Shown one piece after another: positions 1 to 9,390 of a stretch of 64,000 nt of DNA. The notes beneath the pieces were generated by a model, which was given only the letters and a program-made list of their open reading frames with translations, had not been told where the DNA came from and made no database searches. Origin of the DNA: UBA6170 sp942491385 (GTDB lineage Bacteria; Chloroflexota; Anaerolineae; Anaerolineales; Anaerolineaceae); the NCBI GenBank assembly GCA_942491385.1, contig CALOAF010000005.1:186001-250000 (forward strand). The letters are read 5' to 3'. Made by a program: the position numbers and the translations under genes. Position 1 is the first letter of the stretch, and each line of letters starts with the position of its first letter.

Positions 1-3000
1 ACTTTATCCTGGACAGTGGACCAACTTTCGCTGGGTGCGTCATGTTCATTTACTTACAAAGTGCTGGTATCATCTGCTGCACTCGATCAGACGTTAACCA
101 ATGCGGTCACTGGAGAATATTCTTCATTACCAGACACTCCTGCTGAGGAACGCGAATATTCGCTTGACACAGAGGTTGATCTGATTACAACCGGCCCAGA
201 TTTACGAATTGAAAAAAGTGATGGCGGGATTACAGCCACAGCAGGTGGTACGATTTCATACACCTTGAATTACTGGAATGATGGCAATGGCGCAGCAACC
301 GGCGTTGTTATTTCAGAAGAAGTACCGCCTCATACAACTTTCAATGCTGCCGGTAGCACAACAGGGTGGAGTTGCGCGGATGGATCACCAGCCTCAACAG
401 CCTGTACTTTCACCATTGGTTCATTAGCTGCAGGTGCAAATGGAAGCGTTACGTTCTCCGTTACAGTCAATACTCCCCTGCCGAACGGAGTAACTCAGAC
501 ATCCAATACAGCCGTAATCAGTGATGATGGTACCCATGGTGACGATCCCACACCAGTTAACAACACCAGCACCGATCCGACCCCCATCAATGCTGCCCCG
601 GATATGACCATCACCAAGGTTGATGATGTTGTTGGTTCGACTCTACCGGGTGCAACAATTATTTACACACTGACTTATGACAATGTGGGTGATCAGGATG
701 CCACCGGTGTGGTGGTCACTGAAACCGTACCAGACAACACCACCTTCACGACTACCGGCAGCTCAGCTGGTTGGACTTGCACTCCCGATGCTACTGCGGG
801 TTCAACCTGTACACTTACGCTTGGTGCTGTTCCTGCCAGTGATCCTGCGGGTACTCTGACCTTTGCGGTTGTCCTTGACGATCCATTGGCGGCCGGGGTG
901 ACTGAGATCAACAATGCAGTTTCGATCGCAGACGATGGCACCAATGGGGATGATCCCACCCCGGGTAACAACTCCGATGACGAAGATACCCCCGTGGGAG
1001 CTGCCCCGGACATGACCATCACCAAGGTTGATGATGTTGTTGGTTCGACTCTACCGGGTGCAACCATTATCTACACATTAACATACGACAATGTAGGTGA
1101 TCAGAACGCCACCGGTGTGGTCGTCACAGAAACCGTACCAGCCAATACCACCTTCACGACTACCGGCAGCTCAGCGGGTTGGAGTTGTGTTGATGGTGCT
1201 GCTGCTGGTACAACCTGTACTCTGTCCCTTGGAAATGTGCTTGCCAGTGATCCTGCGGGTACTTTGACCTTTGCGGTTGTACTTGACAATCCATTAGCGG
1301 CCGGGGTGACTGAGATCAACAATGCTGTTTCGATCGCAGATGATGGCACCAATGGGGATGATCCTACCCCGGAGAACAACTCTGATGATGAGGTGACCCC
1401 GGTGGATGCCACCCCGGATATGACCATCACCAAGGTTGATGATGTTGTTGGTTCGACTCTACCGGGTGCAACGATTATTTACACACTGACCTACGACAAT
1501 GTGGGTGATCAGGATGCCACCGGTGTGGTGGTCACAGAAACCGTACCAGACAACACTACCTTCACGACTACAGGCAGCTCAGCTGGTTGGAGTTGTGTTG
1601 ATGGTGCTGCTGCTGGTACAACCTGTACACTTACGCTTGGTGCTGTTCCTGCCAGTGATCCTGCGGGTACTTTGACCTTTGCAGTTGTCCTTGACAATCC
1701 ATTGGCGGCCGGGGTGACTGAGATCAACAATGCTGTTTCGATCGCAGACGATGGCACCAATGGGGATGATCCTACCCCGGATAACAACTCTGATGATGAG
1801 GTGACCCCGGTGGATGCCACCCCGGACATGACCATCACCAAGGTTGATGATGTTGTTGGTTCGACTTTACCGGGTGCAACCATTATTTACACACTGACTT
1901 ACGACAATGTTGGTGATCAGGATGCCACCGGTGTGGTGGTCACAGAAACAGTACCAGCCAACACCACCTTCACGACTACCGGCAGCTCAGCTGGTTGGAG
2001 TTGTGTTGATGGTGCCGCTGCTGGTACAACCTGTACACTTACGCTTGGTGCTGTTCCTGCCAGTGATCCTGCGGGCACTCTGACCTTTGCGGTTGTACTT
2101 GACAATCCATTGGCAGCCGGGGTGACTGAGATCAACAATGCTGTTTCGATCGCAGACGATGGCACCAATGGGGATGATCCCACACCGGGTAACAACTCCG
2201 ATGACGAAGATACCCCTGTAGGAGCTGCCCCGGATATGACCATCACCAAGATTGATGATGTTGTTGGTTCGACTCTACCGGGTGCAACAATTATTTACAC
2301 ACTGACTTATGACAATGTGGGTGATCAGGATGCCACCGGTGTGGTGGTTACTGAAACCGTACCAGACAACACCACCTTCACGACTACCGGCAGCTCAGCT
2401 GGTTGGAGTTGTGTTGATGGTGCTGCTGCTGGTACAACCTGTACTCTGTCTCTTGGAAATGTGCTTGCCAGTGATCCTGCGGGTACTTTGACCTTTGCGG
2501 TTGTACTTGACGATCCAATGGCGGCCGGGGTGACTGAGATCAACAATGCAGTTTCGATCGCGGACGATGGCACCAATGGGGATGATCCTACCCCGGAGAA
2601 CAACTCCGATGACGAAGATACCCCTGTAGGAGCTGCCCCGGATATGACCATCACCAAGGTTGATGATGTTGTTGGTTCGACTTTACCGGGTGCAACCATT
2701 ATTTACACACTGACCTACGACAATGTGGGTAATCAGGATGCCACTGGTGTGGTGGTCACAGAAACCGTGCCAGACAACACCACCTTCACGACTACCGGCA
2801 GCTCAGTGGGTTGGAGTTGTGTTGATGGTGCCGCTGCTGGTACAACCTGTACACTTACGCTTGGTGCTGTTCCTGCCAGTGATCCTGCGGGTACTCTGAC
2901 CTTTGCGGTAATCATTGACAATCCATTGGCGGCTGGTGTGACTGAGATCAACAATGCTGTTTCGATCGCAGACGATGGCACCAATGGGGATGATCCTACC

Positions 3001-5733
3001 CCGGATAACAACTCTGACGATGAGGTGACCCCGGTGGATGCCACCCCGGACATGACCATCACCAAGGTTGATGACGTTGCTGATACGACTCTACCGGGTG
3101 CAACCATTATTTACACACTGACCTACGACAATGTTGGTGATCAGGATGCCACCGGTGTGGTGGTTACTGAAACTGTACCAGCCAACACCACCTTCACGAC
3201 TACCGGCAGCTCAGCTGGTTGGACTTGTGTTGATGGTGCCGCTGCCGGTACAACCTGTACACTTACGCTTGGTGCTGTTCCTGCCAGTGATCCTGCGGGT
3301 ACTCTGACCTTTGCGGTTGTCCTTGACAATCCAATGGCGGCCGGGGTTACTGAGATCAAGAATGCTGTTTCGATCGCGGATGATGGTAACAATGGGGATG
3401 ATCCTACCCCGGATAACAACTCTGATGATGAGGTGACCCCGGTGGATGCCACCCCGGACATGACCATCACCAAGGTTGATGATGTTGTTGGTTCGACTCT
3501 ACCGGGTGCAACAATTATTTACACACTGACTTATGACAATGTAGGTAATCAGGATGCCACCGGTGTGGTGGTCACAGAAACCGTACCAGACAACACCACC
3601 TTCACGACTACCGGCAGCTCAGCTGGTTGGAGTTGTGTTGATGGTGCCGCTGCCGGTACAACCTGTACACTTACGCTTGGTGCTGTTCCTGCCAGTGATC
3701 CTGCGGGTACTTTGACCTTTGCGGTTGTACTTGACAATCCATTGCCAGCCGGGGTTACCCAGATCGAGAACGCTGTTTCGATCGCAGATGATGGCAGCAA
3801 TGGGGATGATCCTACCCCGGATAACAACTCTGATGATGAGGTCACTCCCCTGGATGCAGCCCCAGACATTGCTGTACAAAAAACAAATGGGATAAACCAG
3901 ACAGCTCCAGGCGAGTCTCTGACTTACACAATCATTGTCAGTAACCTTGGCAATCAGGATGCTACCGGAGTAACACTCACTGACACCATCCCCACCGGCA
4001 CAACATTTGTTGAAGCCGACAATTCAGGCGTTTTTGATGAGGATAGCGGAGTGGTCACCTGGCCTGCGTTCGATCTGGCTGCAGGAGATAGCAGAACATT
4101 TACCATGACCCTGCTTGTCGATGATCCACTTGATCCAAGTATTGTCAGTCTTCTCAATACGGTTGTTGCGCGTGATGACGGAACCAATGGCGAAGACCCG
4201 GACGAAGAAAACAACACCGACACAGACGTCGATGTGATTGGCATGGGATACAAACAAATCATCATTGGAGATCTTTACAATGAGGATAACCCCAGCCCTG
4301 AACCTGGTTCCGAGTTGACGGTGCGCATCGGTGATGTAATCACCTATGAAGTGGGCTTGCTGGTAGGTGAAGAATCCATTCTGGAAGATTTGGTCATGAC
4401 CGACATCTTAGACAGAGGTCTGGCATTTGTTGATTGTGAAATTGTTGCTGAGGGTTTAATTGAAGACACGTTACATCCATTTGATCAAATCTGTAATTCG
4501 ATGCTGGTTGAAACCGAACCGCTTGACTCAGCCAACCCTGCCGATCCGGGTAGAAAAATAACCCTGACCTTTGGAACAATCTCAAACGAGTTAGAGGGTG
4601 ATCAGTTCTTAATCGTAAGATATCGTGTGAAGGTTCTGAATTCAGTAGAAAATCTGCGTGGTCTATTGTTGAATAATTCTGCCGAATGGAACTGGAATGG
4701 CGGAAATCTTGCTCTCCAGGCCGAAGAAGTTGAGATCGTTGAACCTGAACTTCAGATTGAAAAATCGGTAAATCCTCAAACTGGTATGAGTGGGCAGGAA
4801 TTGACATTCACTCTGGAAATTCGCCACACTGAAAATAGTAACGTAAATGCTTATGACGTTGTTTTGGAAGATCTCATTCCTGTAGGATTGACGTATATTC
4901 CAGATTCATTAATGTTCACCAGCGGACAGTTACCGACATCCTTGGACGACACAGCTGCGCCAAGATTGCAGGTTGTTTGGGATGTGTTCCGGTTAACCGG
5001 ACAGGAAACTGTAGTGACCTATAAAGCAAGGATCTCGAGTCTAGGCCCAGGTCAAAGCGCTACCAATACTGCCACACTGGAATGGAGCAGCTTACCAGAT
5101 AGCTTACCAGTACCAGCATCCCCTTACAATCCATCATTATCAACGGAACGCACTTACATTCCCGGTTCAAATGTGGATATTTATGGGTCAAACAGCAGCG
5201 CGGTTGTAAACGTACCTGAATTGCCAATGACTGGCTTCAAACCAGGTGTGGTTACTCCACTGCCGCAGATGCCGTTCAATTATTCTTACGCTCAAACAGG
5301 TGGAATGCTTCTGAATATTCCCAAGTTAGGGCTGAATACCGGCATCATTGGTATCCCCTTACAGGATGGTGAGTGGAATCTAACCTGGTTAGGGAAGCAA
5401 GCCGGGTACCTTGAAGGGACTGCATTCCCCACCTGGAATGGTAACAGCGCTATTACAGCGCATGTCTCGAATGCAGATGGTACCCCCGGACCGTTCGCTG
5501 CCTTAGGCAGCTTGAAATGGGGTGACACCATTGAAATTTATGCCTATGGACAGGTTTATACGTACTCAGTACGGGAAACTAAACAAACGACTCCCAATGA
5601 CACGTCTGTATTCAAATCCGAAAACAGATCATGGCTCACCTTACTCACCTGTCGGGGATATGATGAGGCAACGGATACTTATGATTTCCGCATCGTTGTC
5701 AGAGCTGTTTTAATCGGAGTTTCGGAACAATAA
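1..5733 (+). CDS. DUF11-repeat surface protein with C-terminal sortase-like domain (5' partial)
   Basis: The frame is open to the left edge, so the true start lies upstream; a GTG at 16 is only an internal codon. The visible 1910 residues carry a diverged DUF11 (conserved repeat) domain at nt 200-600, eight almost identical 136-residue DUF11 domains at nt 601-3864, then further diverged domains to about nt 5200. These beta-sandwich domains typically form extracellular stalks. Near the C-terminus is LPMTG (nt 5221-5235), matching the LPxTG sorting signal. It is followed not by a membrane anchor but by a sortase-like domain (nt 5311-5710) with His in ITAHVSN (codon 5461), Cys in the TLxTC-like LTLLTC (codon 5650) and Arg in FRIVV (codon 5689). 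The full catalytic set is present, so transpeptidase activity is possible. The protein is presumably secreted, but the signal peptide is outside the window. No stop interrupts the repeats. A strong terminator follows. Confidence 0.9.
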   Translation, partial: TLSWTVDQLSLGASCSFTYKVLVSSAALDQTLTNAVTGEYSSLPDTPAEEREYSLDTEVDLITTGPDLRIEKSDGGITATAGGTISYTLNYWNDGNGAATGVVISEEVPPHTTFNAAGSTTGWSCADGSPASTACTFTIGSLAAGANGSVTFSVTVNTPLPNGVTQTSNTAVISDDGTHGDDPTPVNNTSTDPTPINAAPDMTITKVDDVVGSTLPGATIIYTLTYDNVGDQDATGVVVTETVPDNTTFTTTGSSAGWTCTPDATAGSTCTLTLGAVPASDPAGTLTFAVVLDDPLAAGVTEINNAVSIADDGTNGDDPTPGNNSDDEDTPVGAAPDMTITKVDDVVGSTLPGATIIYTLTYDNVGDQNATGVVVTETVPANTTFTTTGSSAGWSCVDGAAAGTTCTLSLGNVLASDPAGTLTFAVVLDNPLAAGVTEINNAVSIADDGTNGDDPTPENNSDDEVTPVDATPDMTITKVDDVVGSTLPGATIIYTLTYDNVGDQDATGVVVTETVPDNTTFTTTGSSAGWSCVDGAAAGTTCTLTLGAVPASDPAGTLTFAVVLDNPLAAGVTEINNAVSIADDGTNGDDPTPDNNSDDEVTPVDATPDMTITKVDDVVGSTLPGATIIYTLTYDNVGDQDATGVVVTETVPANTTFTTTGSSAGWSCVDGAAAGTTCTLTLGAVPASDPAGTLTFAVVLDNPLAAGVTEINNAVSIADDGTNGDDPTPGNNSDDEDTPVGAAPDMTITKIDDVVGSTLPGATIIYTLTYDNVGDQDATGVVVTETVPDNTTFTTTGSSAGWSCVDGAAAGTTCTLSLGNVLASDPAGTLTFAVVLDDPMAAGVTEINNAVSIADDGTNGDDPTPENNSDDEDTPVGAAPDMTITKVDDVVGSTLPGATIIYTLTYDNVGNQDATGVVVTETVPDNTTFTTTGSSVGWSCVDGAAAGTTCTLTLGAVPASDPAGTLTFAVIIDNPLAAGVTEINNAVSIADDGTNGDDPTPDNNSDDEVTPVDATPDMTITKVDDVADTTLPGATIIYTLTYDNVGDQDATGVVVTETVPANTTFTTTGSSAGWTCVDGAAAGTTCTLTLGAVPASDPAGTLTFAVVLDNPMAAGVTEIKNAVSIADDGNNGDDPTPDNNSDDEVTPVDATPDMTITKVDDVVGSTLPGATIIYTLTYDNVGNQDATGVVVTETVPDNTTFTTTGSSAGWSCVDGAAAGTTCTLTLGAVPASDPAGTLTFAVVLDNPLPAGVTQIENAVSIADDGSNGDDPTPDNNSDDEVTPLDAAPDIAVQKTNGINQTAPGESLTYTIIVSNLGNQDATGVTLTDTIPTGTTFVEADNSGVFDEDSGVVTWPAFDLAAGDSRTFTMTLLVDDPLDPSIVSLLNTVVARDDGTNGEDPDEENNTDTDVDVIGMGYKQIIIGDLYNEDNPSPEPGSELTVRIGDVITYEVGLLVGEESILEDLVMTDILDRGLAFVDCEIVAEGLIEDTLHPFDQICNSMLVETEPLDSANPADPGRKITLTFGTISNELEGDQFLIVRYRVKVLNSVENLRGLLLNNSAEWNWNGGNLALQAEEVEIVEPELQIEKSVNPQTGMSGQELTFTLEIRHTENSNVNAYDVVLEDLIPVGLTYIPDSLMFTSGQLPTSLDDTAAPRLQVVWDVFRLTGQETVVTYKARISSLGPGQSATNTATLEWSSLPDSLPVPASPYNPSLSTERTYIPGSNVDIYGSNSSAVVNVPELPMTGFKPGVVTPLPQMPFNYSYAQTGGMLLNIPKLGLNTGIIGIPLQDGEWNLTWLGKQAGYLEGTAFPTWNGNSAITAHVSNADGTPGPFAALGSLKWGDTIEIYAYGQVYTYSVRETKQTTPNDTSVFKSENRSWLTLLTCRGYDEATDTYDFRIVVRAVLIGVSEQ
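601..3864 (+). repeat. Eight tandem 408-bp repeats encoding DUF11 domains
   Basis: Units begin at 601, 1009, 1417, 1825, 2233, 2641, 3049 and 3457, each with the same phase and opening with codons for DMTITK. The period is exactly 408 bp (136 codons), so gain or loss of a unit keeps the frame. Differences are scattered and mostly silent, with a few shared blocks (for example alternative linkers ending TPVDATP or TPVGAAP). The unit starting at 3865 is clearly diverged and ends the array. Confidence 0.95.
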
Positions 5734-5800
5734 AAGCGGAATCATCAGAGACTATCAATCTCTGAGAGCCAGCTGAAGCGTTTACGTCAAAAAATGATTC

Positions 5801-5834
5801 AAAAATGGGCAGCCAACACTGCCCATTTTCTTTA
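5801..5834 (+). terminator. Rho-independent terminator after the surface protein
   Basis: Perfect 11-bp inverted repeat AAAATGGGCAG / CTGCCCATTTT with a 6-nt loop. The right arm ends in T residues and runs on into further T-rich sequence. It lies 70 bp past the stop of the repeat protein. Confidence 0.85.
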
Positions 5835-5849
5835 ACTTAAAGATTTTTG

Positions 5850-5878
5850 TTGACACAGCCTATGCTAGTTATTACAAT
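5850..5878 (+). promoter_or_regulatory. Sigma70-type promoter for the ADP-ribosylglycohydrolase gene
   Basis: TTGACA at 5850-5855, a 17-bp spacer and TACAAT at 5873-5878. It lies just after a terminator and about 60 bp before the next start codon, in the right place to begin a new transcript. Confidence 0.75.
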
Positions 5879-5937
5879 GAATCTAAGGGGAGTTGGAATA
5901 ATGAAGCAAACAATCAGAGGAAAAATCGGAGGATTTC

Positions 5938-6846
5938 ATGGAACTGCTTGATCGTTTTCGGGGTTGTTTGTTGGGTTTGGCTGTAGGAGATGCAGTCGGG
6001 ACTTCTGTCGAATTTCAATCAAGGGGCTCTTTTGATCCGGTGACTGATATGACCGGTGGCGGACCGTTTGGTTTGCCCGCTGGTGCCTGGACAGATGATA
6101 CCTCCATGGCATTGTGCCTGGCAACCAGTCTGATCCAGAAAAATGGCTTTGATGCCCAGGATCAGATGGAGCGTTATTTGCGCTGGTACCAGAATGGGTA
6201 CTTGAGCAGCACCGGCAAGTGTTTTGATATTGGCATTACGACACGCAAGGCTTTGCTAAATTTCCAGAAAACCAGCAATCCTTTCAGCGGAAGTATTGAT
6301 CCGCAAACAGCCGGCAATGGGTCGATTATGCGCCTGGCACCGTTGGTTATGCTCTACTACCCGGATCTGGAGGCAATCATGCATTACGCCCCCAAGAGTT
6401 CACGCACCACCCACGCTGCGCTGGAGTGCCTGGAAGCCTGCCAGATTCTGGCTGGCATTATTTACCGTGCGTTTGAAGGACAAAAGAAGCAGGATGTGCT
6501 CATAGAAAGAGACCTGGTACCCTTGACATCAGAAACGTTAAAGGAAATCTCGTACGGGGATTATTTCGAAAAAGCAGCAAGCCAGATTCAGGGTACTGGT
6601 TATGTGGTGAGAAGTTTAGAAGCGGCCTTGTGGTGCTTCTGGACCACCGACAGCTATGAAGCTGCCATTCTTAAAGCGGTCAACCTGGGGGACGATGCCG
6701 ATACAACTGCTGCGGTTTGTGGTCAGGTGGCCGGCGCATTCTACGGGGAGTCTGGTATCCCAACACACTGGCTTCAAAAATTGGTCATGCGGGATGAAAT
6801 CACCTCCCTGGCGGACCAGCTTTACCATTGGAAAGAAATTAATTAA
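5938..6846 (+). CDS. ADP-ribosylglycohydrolase (DraG/ARH family)
   Basis: A 302-residue protein of the usual DraG/ARH length. This family removes ADP-ribose from proteins or small molecules using two Mg ions in an all-alpha fold. Metal-binding motifs are visible: WTDDTSM at residues 51-57 and GDDADTTAA from residue 251. The N-terminal DRFRGCLLGLAVGDAVG block is also typical. The start ATG at 5938 has a GGAGG ribosome site about 5 nt upstream and a good promoter at 5850-5878. The next gene starts 12 bp after its stop, so the two may be co-transcribed. No nitrogenase or DraT partner is seen, so nitrogenase regulation should not be assumed. Cytoplasmic. Confidence 0.9.
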   Translation: MELLDRFRGCLLGLAVGDAVGTSVEFQSRGSFDPVTDMTGGGPFGLPAGAWTDDTSMALCLATSLIQKNGFDAQDQMERYLRWYQNGYLSSTGKCFDIGITTRKALLNFQKTSNPFSGSIDPQTAGNGSIMRLAPLVMLYYPDLEAIMHYAPKSSRTTHAALECLEACQILAGIIYRAFEGQKKQDVLIERDLVPLTSETLKEISYGDYFEKAASQIQGTGYVVRSLEAALWCFWTTDSYEAAILKAVNLGDDADTTAAVCGQVAGAFYGESGIPTHWLQKLVMRDEITSLADQLYHWKEIN

Positions 6847-6858
6847 GATGTTCTCTGT

Positions 6859-7782
6859 ATGAAAATTCATAAAATAATTCTGAAAACACTTATATATGTC
6901 GCAGGCTTGCTCTTGATTGTTGTTTCAATCCTGGCGATCTATATATTTATCCAGATTAATCGCAGTGATGGTGAAATTGTGACAATAGAGGGACCAAGAA
7001 AGTATTTATTGTATGTCCCTGAGAAATATGATCCCGCCAATCCGACACCCTTAGTGATCAGCATTCATGGATTTGCAGAATGGCCTGCCCACCAGATGGA
7101 TCTCAGTCATTGGAATGATCTCGCGGAGGAAGAGAATTTCATCGTGGTGTATCCACGCGGTACTGGTTTTCCACTGCGCTGGCGAACCAATGGACAGGGT
7201 GAAAGCGTATTGGATGTGCAATTCATTTCCGAGCTCATCGACCAGCTTGAAAAAGAATACAATATCGATCCCCTGCGAATTTATGCCAATGGGCTTTCGA
7301 ATGGTGGAGGAATGTCGTTTCAGCTTGCCTGCAAATTGTCTGACCGGATCGCTGCATTTGGCGGGGTGGCGGGTGCATACGTGCTATCCTGGGAGGACTG
7401 TCTTCCCGACCGTCCAGTGCCAGCCATCATATTCCATGGCACAGCTGACCCAATTGTTCCCTTTGAAGGCGGTCCATCTGAGTCATTTGATGTGCCATTT
7501 CCAATAATCTCAGATTGGGTGCAGCACATGGCTGAACAGAATGGTTGTGATATAGTACCTGAATCATTACAATCTCAAGGTGAAGTTAGTGGGATACAAT
7601 ACGCGCATTGTGATCAAAATGCTGATGTCGTTTATTACATCATCAATGGCGGTGGACATTCCTGGCCAGGCGGTGAACCTTTACCTAAATGGATTGTCGG
7701 GCACACCAGTGATGATATTAATGCCACCCGCACGATGTGGGCTTTTTTCAAAAATCATCCCATGGTTTATCAGGGGGATTAA
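6859..7782 (+). CDS. PHB-depolymerase/LpqC-like esterase, membrane-anchored or secreted
   Basis: 307 residues. A hydrophobic segment at residues 8-30 follows a short positive N-terminus and should act as a signal anchor or signal peptide. The rest is an alpha/beta hydrolase of the polyhydroxybutyrate depolymerase/feruloyl-esterase-like class: oxyanion region SIHGFAE, nucleophile motif GLSNGG (Ser147), acid in HGTADP (Asp197) and His267 in GGGHSWPGG. A full triad is thus present. Enzymes of this group cleave short-chain polyester or acyl-ester bonds outside the cell; the substrate cannot be told from sequence. It lies 12 bp after the ADP-ribosylglycohydrolase gene and its stop overlaps the convergent gene by 4 bp. 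Confidence 0.85.
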   Translation: MKIHKIILKTLIYVAGLLLIVVSILAIYIFIQINRSDGEIVTIEGPRKYLLYVPEKYDPANPTPLVISIHGFAEWPAHQMDLSHWNDLAEEENFIVVYPRGTGFPLRWRTNGQGESVLDVQFISELIDQLEKEYNIDPLRIYANGLSNGGGMSFQLACKLSDRIAAFGGVAGAYVLSWEDCLPDRPVPAIIFHGTADPIVPFEGGPSESFDVPFPIISDWVQHMAEQNGCDIVPESLQSQGEVSGIQYAHCDQNADVVYYIINGGGHSWPGGEPLPKWIVGHTSDDINATRTMWAFFKNHPMVYQGD

Positions 7783-8438
7783 TATTCCTGCGATAACAAA
7801 AGATCCCCCAGTTTAACCAGGGTTTCAATATCCTCTGGTTTTTTCAGGCGTATATTGCGTAATTCAATATTCAATCCCGCGGCAGTACGTTTCAGAGTTG
7901 GAGAATATTTATACCAATTCATGAATGTTGACTCCAGGAAAGGTGAGAACAATCGGCGCACATCTTCGGGATCCCTAGCCCAGATCATGAAATTCTTCCG
8001 GAATGGCTCGCTGCCCTCCTGAACTTCTACCAACCCCTCGGCTTCCGGACCCAATGCCATTTGCAGCACCTGCCGCAGGAGTGTCTCCCCCAACCCACCC
8101 AAGTTGAACTGTGACGTGCGCGGACCAATCAGGATGGTGCTGCCCGATCCCGGTGCATGCCAGACGGTGGAAGCTGTCACATTGCTGGAACCTGCTGCCT
8201 CTGGTCCCCCACCGGATTGGGTCAACAAATCAATTTGCCAATCTTTATGACGAATACGTTGACCATACATTAGTCGTTCACGCACCACATCCAGTATCCA
8301 ACCGCGCTCCAGCGCCATCTGCGCCAGACGTTGCTCCTGTGCGGATCGGTAACGTCGTACAAGCACAAAAATGATCACAACCAACAGGCCTGTAGCCAGA
8401 ATCACAAGCAGAGTAAGAGTAATATCGTTCATTTTCAA
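7779..8438 (-). CDS. Hypothetical single-pass membrane protein
   Basis: 219 residues. One strong transmembrane helix (about residues 7-27) with a short N-terminus outside, followed by an RRYRSAQEQR basic stretch and a cytoplasmic domain of about 190 residues. I do not recognise the domain. It has conserved-looking WILDVVRERLMYGQRI and a Gly/Ser-rich stretch, and no catalytic motif I can name. The stop shares 4 bp with the end of the convergent esterase gene, so the two transcripts overlap. Likely a single-gene unit. Confidence 0.7.
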   Translation of the reverse strand: MKMNDITLTLLVILATGLLVVIIFVLVRRYRSAQEQRLAQMALERGWILDVVRERLMYGQRIRHKDWQIDLLTQSGGGPEAAGSSNVTASTVWHAPGSGSTILIGPRTSQFNLGGLGETLLRQVLQMALGPEAEGLVEVQEGSEPFRKNFMIWARDPEDVRRLFSPFLESTFMNWYKYSPTLKRTAAGLNIELRNIRLKKPEDIETLVKLGDLLLSQEY

Positions 8439-8616
8439 GATCCTGTCTAGAAATGAGATTAGCGAGTTGGATTAATTGTAGACCAGATATTAAAATAGAT
8501 GTATCTTTTCAATATTTTGTGAGTCTTGTTGTTATTGAAGGGATTTACAGCCAATAACAACCGTCAACCCCGATTTATTGAGATGATCAAAAATACTTCT
8601 AATATGATGAGGAAAA

Positions 8617-9138
8617 ATGATCACCTACCGCGAAATTACCTTAGCAGAAATTCACCGGCACATCCTGGAAGTGGATGTCTCGGAGCATGGAGATTTGATT
8701 TATCTCTGGCAGGATGGCGCACTAATCACCAAACCACGTGTCTGGGATCGTCCCCCGCGAACAGCCGAAACCTGGCAGGGAAACTGGGCAAACGTGCTCC
8801 CACTGCCGGGGGTGAAAGCCTGGGGAGCTTTTGAAGGGGATGTGATGGCGGGGATTATCGTCTACCGCCCGCACCTAACCGAGGATATGGCCCAACTGGA
8901 TGCGCTTTTTGTGGATAAGAACCATCGCCAACAGGGCATCGCCACGCATTTGACCCGATTATTGGAACAACAAGCCATTGCAGATGGGCATGTCCGGCTG
9001 TATGTCTCCGCCACCGAATCCCAGTCAGCGGTTGGTTTTTATCTGAGCCAGGGTTTCATTCCCACCCTGGATGTCCACCCGGAGCTGTATGCACTGGAAC
9101 CGGATGATATTCATATGATTAAAGTTCTAGTAAACTGA
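8617..9138 (+). CDS. GNAT-family N-acetyltransferase
   Basis: 173 residues with the GNAT core: beta4 VMAGIIVYRP, then LDALFVDKNHRQQGIATHL carrying the acetyl-CoA pyrophosphate loop (Q/RxxGxA-like, RQQGIA), and a C-terminal VGFYLSQGFIP motif typical of the fold. It transfers an acetyl group from acetyl-CoA to an amine; the acceptor is unknown. Start ATG 8617 has a GAGGA ribosome site 5 nt upstream; earlier in-frame codons lack one. Apparently monocistronic. Confidence 0.85.
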   Translation: MITYREITLAEIHRHILEVDVSEHGDLIYLWQDGALITKPRVWDRPPRTAETWQGNWANVLPLPGVKAWGAFEGDVMAGIIVYRPHLTEDMAQLDALFVDKNHRQQGIATHLTRLLEQQAIADGHVRLYVSATESQSAVGFYLSQGFIPTLDVHPELYALEPDDIHMIKVLVN

Positions 9139-9390
9139 ACAGCTTTGCTGTTTTGGAAAGAATATGTAAGTTGTTCAAATCAACGTAAAATGCTAAGATC
9201 AAGGAACTGTCCCTATGCCTGATCGAGCTGGAGACAAATGAGAATTATCGCAAGAAGTATCGTGATGTGTGGAAAAAGGTGAGATAAGGGGGAGAATAAA
9301 TTTCGTAAAGAAAAATATGAGATAATATCAAGGGTTTCCTCTGAAATATTATAACGAGCATGTACCGAAAGATAGAAGATTAGAACGAAA

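Noticed and set aside
693..3869. Long minus-strand open frames of 106-124 codons repeated through the DUF11 array
   Set aside because: They recur with the 408-bp period and mirror codon bias of the plus-strand gene; no ribosome sites. They are shadows.
9181..9300. Short plus-strand segment ending ENYRKKYRDVWKKVR-like, next to AAGGAACTGTCCC, as a transposase remnant
   Set aside because: Only about 23 codons, with no terminal inverted repeats or recognisable transposase motif; kept out as unsupported.
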